DNA of 64,000 nucleotides from the NCBI GenBank assembly GCA_041488155.1, contig JBGPOS010000011.1, positions 1 to 64,000 of the forward strand. Reading direction: 5' to 3'. Below the pieces are notes generated by a model. It was given only the letters and a program-made list of their open reading frames with translations. It was not told where the DNA came from and ran no database searches. Each line of letters starts with the position of its first letter. Position 1 is the first letter of the stretch. The position numbers were made by a program, and so were the translations under genes. Source of the stretch: JBGPOS01 sp041488155 (GTDB lineage Bacteria > Chloroflexota > Dehalococcoidia > Tepidiformales > Tepidiformaceae). Of the stretch, positions 8,182 through 14,957 are shown in pieces.

Positions 8182-8709
8182 TTAGGGTGCCTTGCTTGGG
8201 GCGGGCCCGGTACGCCTCTCCACGATCTCGGCGCCGGCGGCGCGCAGATATGCGTCCGGATCCTCCATAAAGGGTTCCCAGCAGACTGCCCCGGCCCAGG
8301 CGCGCAGGTACAGCCCCTGGCCCTCGGATCTGGCGTAGGGCTCACTGCAGAGTCCGGTGCGGACGCGTTCGGTGAAGACGTCGCTGGCCGCATCGTCCCA
8401 CTCAACGAGCAACACCGCGAAGTGAGTCTCATCGATCCGCGCGACGACGTCGCCCGCCCGCGCTGCCTTGGTCAGGACCTCAGCGATGAACCTTGCGGGC
8501 GAAGGTGGGAGCAGCCGCCTCGGACTCCTGGCAACGACCTGCACTTCGAACAGGGCCAACGAGCTTCCCAGGCCGTGGCGTCGGCTTCGTGCGATCTCGC
8601 GCTGCAGCGCTGCCCGAAACGCGGATAGGCTGGCGAGTCCGCTTTCGGAGTCAACGAGAAGCGTCGGTGCAGCCGTGGCGACCGCTGCGTGCCTCTTCAG
8701 CAGGCCCAT
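8182..8709 (-). CDS. Degenerate GGDEF-domain protein
   Basis: The 175-residue product resembles a lone GGDEF domain: an N-terminal SGLASLSAFRAALQREIARSRRHG helix, a beta-strand with ALFEVQ, and ARAGDVVARIDETHFAVLL where active enzymes have R-x-GG(D/E)EF. The signature is replaced by IDETHF, so diguanylate cyclase activity is unlikely; a binding or regulatory role, or decay, is more plausible. No sensor, receiver or membrane domain is attached. The start is supported by GGGAGG about 13 bases upstream. The gene is the only one between tRNA-Gln and the copied tRNA 3' end. Confidence 0.6.
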   Translation of the reverse strand: MGLLKRHAAVATAAPTLLVDSESGLASLSAFRAALQREIARSRRHGLGSSLALFEVQVVARSPRRLLPPSPARFIAEVLTKAARAGDVVARIDETHFAVLLVEWDDAASDVFTERVRTGLCSEPYARSEGQGLYLRAWAGAVCWEPFMEDPDAYLRAAGAEIVERRTGPAPSKAP

Positions 8710-9000
8710 TTCGCACCAACCTCCCGCGGGGGCTGAATCAAGCGGCCCGTTGATTGAGTATCGGCGCCAACGAACCGATCGAGCAGGTGCGGGGTGCTCT
8801 GTCGGAGGAAGCCTGTCGACTATTGAGCGGAAGGACCCGCTTGCCCTGGCGGTCCTAGCGCCGGCTACAAGGGAAACGAGCGAAGGGGGCGCGATGTGGA
8901 GCGGACACGACCGCAGCCGCCCTTCGCACCCTCAGTTTACGCCAGCTCGGCAAGTATCCCGGCCTTCGCCACGCGGACGCGGGGAGGCTAGCATCACGGG
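8710..9000. other. Non-coding stretch within the tRNA-bounded segment
   Basis: This region holds the upstream sequence of the GGDEF-like gene and no reading frame I would defend. It contains no integrase, IS or further tRNA. Its right end runs into the tRNA-like repeat. Confidence 0.4.
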
Positions 9001-9033
9001 TACGCGAGGATTCGACTCCTCCGTCCCCAGCCA
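9001..9033 (+). repeat. Partial copy of the tRNA-Gln 3' end (att-like direct repeat)
   Basis: Bases 9001-9033 match 7947-7979 at 30 of 33 positions, including 23 consecutive identical bases covering the T loop, T-stem 3' strand, acceptor 3' strand and CCA. Upstream of it there is no D arm or anticodon arm, so it is not a functional tRNA, and two T-stem pairs are lost. The arrangement resembles an attR site left by tRNA-targeted integration, or the remnant of a duplicated tRNA gene. Confidence 0.75.
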
Positions 9034-9051
9034 GCTCTCCGAGGGCGGCTC

Positions 9052-10302
9052 TCACTTGCCGCTGGCGGCCGATTCGAGCTTGGCCAGCGCCGCGTCGAGG
9101 TCGCGTGTGCTTACGACGTCGCGCATGACCTTGAGGAAGAGGCCGACGTCTTTGGTGAGAGCCCACGCGCGTTCGATCTTGGGCCCGATGGGGTTTGAGG
9201 AAGCGGCGCTGTCGGCGTAGGTGCCGTAGAAGGCGAAGTAGGCCTGGTTGAGCTTGCGGATCGTGATGCCGTGGGCCGCGAGGTACTGGCGGCGGTCCTC
9301 CATGGTGCGCTCGGCTTCGGCCACCTTGCCCTGCGCGAGCAGGCCATCCACTTCGAGTCGCAGCTTGCGCATCTCCTGGTTGAAGTCGACCGTGGGCGCC
9401 GGAGCGGCCGGAGCTCGCCCGTCTTCGCCCTCGGGCAGGTTCACCGGGTGGGCCTTGCGTATGAGGTTGCCGATCTCGCGCCCCGCTATGTTCGCCGTCG
9501 TTTCGTTCAGAGCTTCGGAATTGCCTCCCGTACCCCACGATTCACCGAGGGGGAAGAAGGCGAGGTAGTGGTGGACCCATTCGTGCGAGGCGGTGTCGAG
9601 GAGCGAGTTGTAGTCGCGGTCGTCACGGATGATCGCCGGGTAGGCGGCGAGGCCGCCAATCGCGACGACCAGTGAGACCTCGGAGTTGCTATCGCTCTTC
9701 TGCTCGATACTCTCGATGTCGCGGAGGCTGAGGTCGTTCTTGAGGAGGGTGTCCCCGGCGCGCTCGATGCGATTGCGGGGGGAACGGACGAGGAGCCTCG
9801 GAGGGCTCGTCAGTTCGAAGTCTACGGGCGGCCAGGTGAGCGCCACGCTGTTGAAGAGGGGAAGGCGGCGTTGCAGCCCTTTGCTCGTGACTGCTTCATC
9901 GATGTAGCGCTCGAGCAACCGTTCGACATCGTTTTCGTAGGCCGAGCGCTCGCTGGTGAGGGTGTCTGCGAGCGGGAGATTCGGCGGAGTGCTATCGAGG
10001 GCAGCTCGCAGTTCGCTGGTCAGCCGGAAGTAGTTGCGGAGGGCGATTTCGCCCGCCGTATCGCCGGGGTCTGGACCGATGCCGACGCGGGCGAAGAGAT
10101 TGTCGACGAGGGTGTTGGCTTCCCAGCGCCAGAGGTGATATTCGTACGAGGCGAGGGGCCCACGCGCCCAGAAGAGGCTCACGAGGCCTCCGAGGCAGCC
10201 ACCGATTACGGCGGCGGCGACCACGGTCAGCAGCCAGGGGTTGGGCTTCCAGGGGCGGAGTTCGACCGCTTCGGAGAGAGGAAGGGAAAGCCAGGCGCGC
10301 AT
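9052..10302 (-). CDS. Membrane-anchored putative zinc metalloprotease (HExxH) of unknown family
   Basis: From the ATG at 10302 the product has 416 residues. One membrane helix (about residues 23-45) follows a short cytoplasmic N-terminus, and the remainder would be extracytoplasmic. The zinc-protease signature HEWVH (H240, E241, H244) is followed 23 residues later by NETTANIAGREIG, which could supply the third zinc ligand as in gluzincin-type enzymes. The C-terminal third is helical and charged. I do not recognise a named family. A TATGCT box lies 9 bases before the chosen ATG, which argues against the longer frame starting at 10353. Confidence 0.7.
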   Translation of the reverse strand: MRAWLSLPLSEAVELRPWKPNPWLLTVVAAAVIGGCLGGLVSLFWARGPLASYEYHLWRWEANTLVDNLFARVGIGPDPGDTAGEIALRNYFRLTSELRAALDSTPPNLPLADTLTSERSAYENDVERLLERYIDEAVTSKGLQRRLPLFNSVALTWPPVDFELTSPPRLLVRSPRNRIERAGDTLLKNDLSLRDIESIEQKSDSNSEVSLVVAIGGLAAYPAIIRDDRDYNSLLDTASHEWVHHYLAFFPLGESWGTGGNSEALNETTANIAGREIGNLIRKAHPVNLPEGEDGRAPAAPAPTVDFNQEMRKLRLEVDGLLAQGKVAEAERTMEDRRQYLAAHGITIRKLNQAYFAFYGTYADSAASSNPIGPKIERAWALTKDVGLFLKVMRDVVSTRDLDAALAKLESAASGK

Positions 10303-10311
10303 GGCGGCATC

Positions 10312-10317
10312 AGCATA
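10312..10317 (-). promoter_or_regulatory. -10 box TATGCT of the metalloprotease gene
   Basis: TATGCT ends 9 bases before the ATG at 10302. It is divergent from the RDD-family gene, whose own TAGAAT box lies at 10380-10385. Confidence 0.4.
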
Positions 10318-10379
10318 GACGGGGGGCGCCAAAGCCGGAGTCAAGCGGGCCACTGCCTATGCCGTTACCTGCCCGGCGA

Positions 10380-10385
10380 TAGAAT
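10380..10385 (+). promoter_or_regulatory. -10 box TAGAAT of the RDD-family gene
   Basis: TAGAAT lies 15 bases before the ATG at 10401, giving a predicted leader of only a few bases; the GTG at 10389 would be too close to the box. Confidence 0.4.
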
Positions 10386-10400
10386 GCGGTGGGCAGGCCG

Positions 10401-10982
10401 ATGACAGTGAGCAGCGCCGCAGCACAGGGCAGAGGCCGCGATTCGCGCGAGGCGTACCAGGTCCGTTATGCGTCCTTCGAAGGGCGTGTGGCTGCTGGCG
10501 CACTCGACATCCTCGTCCTCTTCATCATCGCGTCGCTGTTCGTATCGGCGGGGTCGCTGGTGGTACTCATCTCCTCCGACTTCGAGAAGGTGGATCCCTC
10601 GTCGACGGCGATCAACCTGTTTTGGGTCTGCATCGTTTCCATCATCCCGGCCTACTTCCTCTACTTCTTCATCGGCCTGGCGTGGAAGGGGCAGACGGTC
10701 GGGGCAGCCGTGATGCAGATCATGGTCATCCGGTCAGATGGAAGGCCGCTGGGGGTGCTGGGGGCGGTGGCCCGGGTCATCGGGCTGCTGTTCTACGTCC
10801 TTGTGGTCCTCATAGGGGTGGCAATCGCTTACTCGCTACGCAACTCGACCGCCGGGGCGGCAGCTGCGATCGCGGGAGCCTTCTTCGTGGCAACTCTTGG
10901 GTTCCTCTGGGCGGCGTTCGATCGGCACCGCCGGACGCTCCATGACCGGCTCGCCGGGACTATCGTCGTCCGCATCGGGTAG
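10401..10982 (+). CDS. RDD family membrane protein
   Basis: The 193-residue product begins with the RDD signature: YASFEGRVAAGALDILVLFI provides the arginine and aspartate of the first helix. Four hydrophobic helices follow, with WKGQTVGAAVMQIMVI and the C-terminal RRTLHDRLAGTIVV that is characteristic of this family. Functions range from transport to unknown, so only the family can be assigned. Its stop codon overlaps the -10 box of the next gene. Confidence 0.82.
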   Translation: MTVSSAAAQGRGRDSREAYQVRYASFEGRVAAGALDILVLFIIASLFVSAGSLVVLISSDFEKVDPSSTAINLFWVCIVSIIPAYFLYFFIGLAWKGQTVGAAVMQIMVIRSDGRPLGVLGAVARVIGLLFYVLVVLIGVAIAYSLRNSTAGAAAAIAGAFFVATLGFLWAAFDRHRRTLHDRLAGTIVVRIG

Positions 10983-10985
10983 ACT
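10980..10985 (+). promoter_or_regulatory. -10 box TAGACT of the 10994 membrane-protein gene
   Basis: TAGACT overlaps the stop codon of the RDD gene and ends 8 bases before the ATG at 10994, giving a leaderless or near-leaderless transcript. Confidence 0.4.
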
Positions 10986-10993
10986 CCGGCGTC

Positions 10994-11926
10994 ATGAACA
11001 GACCCAGAGGGCGAGTCCGACCCTACGGCGAGGGCGACAGTGTGCGCGATCGCCTGGAGGCGGGCCTCGACGCAGCTTCGATGCGCGGCAGCCGTACCCT
11101 CTTCACGGGGGCGCTAGGGACTGCCGTATTCTGCTTCCTTGTGGCGCTCGGCGCCCGCCAGGTGACGAGCGAGGGGCCGGCGCGAGGGATGCTCACGGCC
11201 AACCTCGCGTCCATCACCGAACTCGACCTTGTCCTCGCCGAACACGGCGAGGAGTTGAAGCAGGCCGCTCACGAGAGCGATGCTTCCACGTTCGAACTGC
11301 CCGGCTACCCGCTGCCGGTGCTCGTTACGCGCGACGAGGTGAACTCGCTGTCTTCTGAGCAGCTTCGAGCGCTGATCCTCGCCCGTTCGGCGGAGATCGT
11401 CTACACCGACGGGCTGGAGGTGTTCGACAGGACGGGGAACCAGTCGCTGGACCTGCTCTCCGGGCAGGGCGCGCTGAGACTCGTCCTGGGTGAGCTCAAT
11501 TCGGACACCCACGACACGGCGAACGTTGTAGCCCTGTTCTTCGCGGCGATCACCGCGTCGCTGACAGTCCTGGTGGTGCTGGCGAACGTGGGGTTCATCC
11601 GGCTGAAGGCCCTTGGGGTGGGGCTCGTCTTGGGATCGCTCCCGGGCCTCATGCTTTTCGGCTTGTTGTGGTTCGTCGCGAGCCAGTTAGGGAGCGACGA
11701 CCCCTTCGAAAGCGACCTCGGCCGGGCTGCGACCTCGATGCTGCAGGTCTTCGCGCGGGACTTCGCCATCGTGGGGTTGCTGGGAGGACTGGTCGTCGTG
11801 GCGTCGCCGTTGTTCGCCTGGTGTGAACGCCGGTGGGAGGGTTCAGGCGAGAAGGCGGCCGAGGATGGTGCGGCGGAGGAGGCTCAGGCGGAGGGGGCGC
11901 CGGCCGAAACGTCGACGCCCGCCTGA
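10994..11926 (+). CDS. Hypothetical multi-pass membrane protein
   Basis: The 310-residue product has a membrane helix at about residues 35-55, a soluble extracytoplasmic segment of about 120 residues, then three closely spaced helices (about 175-200, 205-230, 250-275) and an acidic, alanine-rich tail. I do not recognise the family. The last 43 bases overlap the 3' end of nth on the other strand, encoding the low-complexity Ala/Glu tail, so the tail may be a recent extension. Confidence 0.6.
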   Translation: MNRPRGRVRPYGEGDSVRDRLEAGLDAASMRGSRTLFTGALGTAVFCFLVALGARQVTSEGPARGMLTANLASITELDLVLAEHGEELKQAAHESDASTFELPGYPLPVLVTRDEVNSLSSEQLRALILARSAEIVYTDGLEVFDRTGNQSLDLLSGQGALRLVLGELNSDTHDTANVVALFFAAITASLTVLVVLANVGFIRLKALGVGLVLGSLPGLMLFGLLWFVASQLGSDDPFESDLGRAATSMLQVFARDFAIVGLLGGLVVVASPLFAWCERRWEGSGEKAAEDGAAEEAQAEGAPAETSTPA

Positions 11927-12588
11927 ACCGCGGGTTGCCGAAGGAGGCTCGCCGGACAGTCCGGTTCGAGGGGGCAGCGGCCGCACTCCGGCCGGCGTGC
12001 GGCACAGAGACGGCGGCCGTGCTTGATGAGCAGCATGTGGAAGCGGTAGTAGTCGTTAGAGGACACGAGCGCTTCGAGGGCTTCGTGAGCGCGCTCGACG
12101 GTCATTTTGGGCGGGATGAGGCCGAGGCGCCTGGAGACGCGCTCGACGTGCGTGTCGACGGGCATTGCGGGGCGACCGAGGGCGAACAGGAGGACGCAGG
12201 CGGCTGTCTTTGGCCCGACGCCGGGTAACGATCGCAGCCAGGCCCGCGCCTCCTCCAGGGGCAGGTCGGCGAGAAAATCGAGGTTCCATCCGGGTGAGCG
12301 TTCGCGTACGGCGGCGAGGATGGCCTGGATGCGTGGACCTTTCTGCCGGGCGAGGCCGCCGCCCTGGATGGTCGCGACCACTTCGTCTGGCGGAGCGGCG
12401 GTGACCGCCTCCCACGACGGGTAGCGGCGCATGAGCTGGATGAAAGCCCGGCCGCTGTTGGTGTCGGCCGTGTTCTGGGAGAGGACGGTGAGGACCAGCT
12501 CGGCGACGGCGTCTCCGTGGGGGACGTGCTCCGGCTCACCGTAGAGGAGCGCGAGCCTCTCCATGATCGAGGCGGGGGCCAGTGCCAT
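11884..12588 (-). CDS. nth: Endonuclease III
   Basis: Nth removes oxidised pyrimidines and cleaves at abasic sites. The 234-residue product contains the helix-hairpin-helix LPGVGPKTAACVLL with the catalytic lysine, the catalytic aspartate in MPVDTHVERVSRRLG, and the C-terminal four-cysteine [4Fe-4S] loop (LCAARRPECGRCPLEPDC, C-x7-C-x2-C-x5-C; slightly wider than the usual x6 first gap). Its ATG overlaps the stop of the upstream flavin reductase (TGATG), so the two are co-transcribed. Confidence 0.93.
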   Translation of the reverse strand: MALAPASIMERLALLYGEPEHVPHGDAVAELVLTVLSQNTADTNSGRAFIQLMRRYPSWEAVTAAPPDEVVATIQGGGLARQKGPRIQAILAAVRERSPGWNLDFLADLPLEEARAWLRSLPGVGPKTAACVLLFALGRPAMPVDTHVERVSRRLGLIPPKMTVERAHEALEALVSSNDYYRFHMLLIKHGRRLCAARRPECGRCPLEPDCPASLLRQPAVQAGVDVSAGAPSA

Positions 12589-13736
12589 CAGGGCTGCAGC
12601 ATCCGGCGGGCCATCGCCGGCAGGAGGGGAAGGCGGCGCACCTCTCGGGCGTAGGTCGAATCGCCGCGCTGGACGGCAAAGAAGGAGTTCCAGAGAAACG
12701 GCGTGTGGGCGCTTGCGAACATCCAGGGCCGCCAGGCGCGGCGCAGCATCCCGAAGAACATGTGACTGATGATCCGTGCCGCCTCCAGCTCAGGCATTAC
12801 CCGGGCGTCGATGTCAGACTCGTAGCCCTGCACGCTTCCGGCTCCGGCAAGAGCGCGGAGGACGTTCTTCGCGGCGAGGCGGCCCGATTCGATGGCGTAG
12901 TAGATGCCCTCTTCGGTGAATTCGTCGGCGAGCCCGGCGGCGTCGCCTGCGAGGAGCACGCGTTCTGAGGCGATCGGCTCGTGGCCGCGGCGAAATCGCA
13001 CCTTGTGGCCACGGGCCAGCTCGATTTCGGCTGAGGCGAGGCCGAGGCGGTCGATGTAGGCGTCTACGCGGCGCTTCAACTGCCCGGCCTGACCTGGTGG
13101 AAGGACGATGCCGATCGAGAGCACCGAAGCCTTGGGGAAGAGCCAGGCGTAGCCCCAGGGGCGGTAGCCGAGTTCGATCATGGCAGTCGCCCGATGCCGT
13201 GTCGCGACCGGAGCCGAGGTGCGCACCTCCACCTCCCAGGCGGCGCACTCGGCGATGCCTGTACCGAGCCCCGCCATGCGCCCCACAGGCGAGTGGGCGC
13301 CGTCGGCGCAAACGAGAAACGGAGCTTCGGCGGTGAAGCCTTCGGCGGCGACGCGCGTGCCGTTGTCCTGTTCGAGGCTCCTGACGACGGTCCGGGGCCG
13401 GAACTCAGCGCCCGCCGCTTCCGCCTGGCGCACCAGGAGGGCGTCGAAGCGATCGCGCATGACCATGTGGGCGAAGGGGCTTCCGGCATCGCGAAGGAAG
13501 CGCATGCGCCCGGCGAAGGCGACGTCGAGGCGCGTAACTGAATCTTCGATCACGGAGTCGATGGGGAAGGAGAGCAGCCGCTCGGTGCGGATGGGGATGC
13601 CGCCTCCGCAGGCCTTGTAACGCGGGAACTCGGCCCGGTCGACGAGAAGGACACGGGCTCCCGAGGCGGCGAGTTCGCGGGCCGCCGTGCTCCCGGCGGG
13701 TCCGGCGCCGGCGACGATGCAATCGAATCGGGACAC
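12588..13736 (-). CDS. Geranylgeranyl reductase-family FAD-dependent oxidoreductase
   Basis: The 382-residue flavoprotein opens with the dinucleotide-binding motif DCIVAGAGPAGSTAARELA, then YKACGGGIP, the substrate-site motif of geranylgeranyl/digeranylgeranylglycerophospholipid reductases, and VLLAGDAAGLADEFTEEGIYYAIESG, the second FAD-contact region. Members saturate isoprenoid chains of quinones, lipids or carotenoids, so a prenyl substrate is likely but not proven. The GTG start lies 6 bases after TACAAT. Confidence 0.85.
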   Translation of the reverse strand: MSRFDCIVAGAGPAGSTAARELAASGARVLLVDRAEFPRYKACGGGIPIRTERLLSFPIDSVIEDSVTRLDVAFAGRMRFLRDAGSPFAHMVMRDRFDALLVRQAEAAGAEFRPRTVVRSLEQDNGTRVAAEGFTAEAPFLVCADGAHSPVGRMAGLGTGIAECAAWEVEVRTSAPVATRHRATAMIELGYRPWGYAWLFPKASVLSIGIVLPPGQAGQLKRRVDAYIDRLGLASAEIELARGHKVRFRRGHEPIASERVLLAGDAAGLADEFTEEGIYYAIESGRLAAKNVLRALAGAGSVQGYESDIDARVMPELEAARIISHMFFGMLRRAWRPWMFASAHTPFLWNSFFAVQRGDSTYAREVRRLPLLPAMARRMLQP

Positions 13737-13742
13737 CGGACG

Positions 13743-13748
13743 ATTGTA
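13743..13748 (-). promoter_or_regulatory. -10 box TACAAT of the geranylgeranyl reductase-family gene
   Basis: TACAAT is followed by exactly 6 bases and the GTG start. It is divergent from the selD -10 box 60 bases away. Confidence 0.5.
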
Positions 13749-13760
13749 GCGGCGACTCCC

Positions 13761-13785
13761 GCGCGGCGCGGCGCGGCGCGGCGCG
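13761..13785. repeat. GCGCG tandem repeat, five copies, in a divergent promoter region
   Basis: Five perfect tandem copies of GCGCG lie between the two divergent -10 boxes of the flavin reductase gene and selD. The unit length of 5 could allow slippage that changes promoter spacing. Confidence 0.7.
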
Positions 13786-13808
13786 GGGCGGGCACCGGGG
13801 GCCTGGGG

Positions 13809-13814
13809 TACGAT
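13809..13814 (+). promoter_or_regulatory. -10 box TACGAT of selD (leaderless arrangement)
   Basis: TACGAT is followed by 6 bases and the selD ATG at 13821. This supports the upstream start that reads through the in-frame UGA. Confidence 0.5.
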
Positions 13815-13820
13815 GCCTCA

Positions 13821-14870
13821 ATGACGCGCAAGGAGATCCGGCTCACCGAGTTGACCGGCTGCGGCGGCTGAGCATCCAAGGCGGGGCCTGAGGCCCTGGC
13901 GCAGGTGCTGTCGCCGCTCGCTGGCCTGTTCAATTCGGAGCAACACCCGAACCTGCTTGTCGGGCTGGGTGTCGCCGACGACGCCGCCATCTTTCGCATA
14001 AACGCGACGACGGCGGTGGTGGCGACGCTTGACTTCTTCGCGCCGGTGGTCGACGACGCTCACACGTACGGAGCAATAGCGGCGGCGAATGCGATGTCCG
14101 ACGTCTACGCGATGGGGGGCGAGGTGGTGCTCGCCCTCAACATCGCAGCTTTCCCGGAGGACCTACCGGTCGAGACCCAGACCGCGATCCTGCGAGGGGG
14201 CGCCGAGAAAGTCGCAGAAGCCGGCGGCGTGATAGCAGGCGGGCACACGATCTGGGACGAAGAGCCGAAGTACGGACTGAGCGTGCTGGGCCTTGTGCAC
14301 CCGAAGCGACTGTTGTCGAAGGCAGGTCTTCGTCCCGGCGACGTGCTCTACCTCACGAAGCCCCTGGGCACAGGGACAATCCTTTCGGCAGCGAGGAACC
14401 GCCAGGCTGAGAAGGGCTGGGTAGCCTCCGTGGAGGCTTCGATGCTGCGGTTGAACCGCCACGCTTCGCACCTTGCGCGAAGGGCCAACCTGCGAGCTGC
14501 CACCGACATCACCGGATTCGGCCTGCTTGGGCACCTCTGGGAGATGGCGTCGCGCTCGGGGGCAGCGCTCACGATCGAAGCCGCGGCGGTGCCGCTGCTG
14601 GAGGGCGCGCGGGAGTGCTCGGCGGCGGGCGTCCACACCGGCGGCGAAGGCCGCAACCGTCGCTGGGCGGAGCCGCACGTGACGTTCGCGTCGTCAGTTG
14701 ACGAGACAACCGCCTCGCTGCTGTTCGACCCGCAGACTTCGGGAGGGCTGCTCCTGGGCTGCCCCCAACGCAAAGCCCGCGCTCTCGAGGCGGCTTTTGC
14801 CGCGGACCGCGAGCCGCTGTGGCGAATCGGGCGGGTTGCGGCGGGACAGGCGGGGATCAGCGTCGAATAG
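13821..14870 (+). CDS. selD: Selenophosphate synthetase, selenoprotein (Sec17, UGA at 13869-13871)
   Basis: SelD makes selenophosphate from selenide and ATP, the selenium donor for selenocysteine and selenouridine. Reading from the ATG at 13821, codon 17 is TGA within LTELTGCGG-U-ASKAGPEALAQVL, exactly where other SelD enzymes carry the catalytic Cys or Sec, followed by the conserved lysine. The frame then continues uninterrupted to 14870 (349 residues with Sec), through GVADDAAIF, AMSDVYAMGG, the AGGHTI motif and TDITGFGLLGHLWEM. A hairpin immediately after the UGA fits a bacterial SECIS. The alternative, a true stop with restart at GTG 13905, would delete the catalytic loop and is much less likely. 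Confidence 0.92.
13882..13898 (+). promoter_or_regulatory. Putative bacterial SECIS hairpin in selD
   Basis: Starting 10 bases after the UGA, CGGGGCC pairs with GGCCCTG (7 bp including one G-U) around a TGA loop. The loop, which contains a G, begins 17 bases after the UGA, within the distance that SelB requires. It is a visual fold, not a computed one. Confidence 0.6.
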
Positions 14871-14895
14871 AAACACCAGGCGTGGAGCCGTTGAA

Positions 14896-14924
14896 TTGTC
14901 CCAGCCGGAACCCCTGCCTATACT
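14896..14924 (+). promoter_or_regulatory. Putative promoter of gatB
   Basis: TTGTCC, a 17-base spacer and TATACT lie upstream of gatB, leaving a leader of about 27 bases that carries AGGAGG. This is a conventional leadered promoter, unlike many neighbours. Confidence 0.5.
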
Positions 14925-14957
14925 CGGAAAGCGTTCGGGGCAGCTGCAGGAGGTTGT

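Noticed and set aside
7877..8185. Plus- and minus-strand frames running across tRNA-Gln
   Set aside because: Their peptides are translations of the tRNA and its flanks; no ribosome-binding site or conserved residues are present.
8468..9220. Long plus-strand ORF antisense to the GGDEF-like gene
   Set aside because: It runs through the tRNA-like repeat and into the metalloprotease gene, has Arg/Ser-rich shadow composition, and shows no motif.
13905..14870. selD as a shorter CDS starting at GTG 13905
   Set aside because: It would lack the catalytic residue loop and the conserved N-terminus, both of which are present upstream with UGA as selenocysteine.
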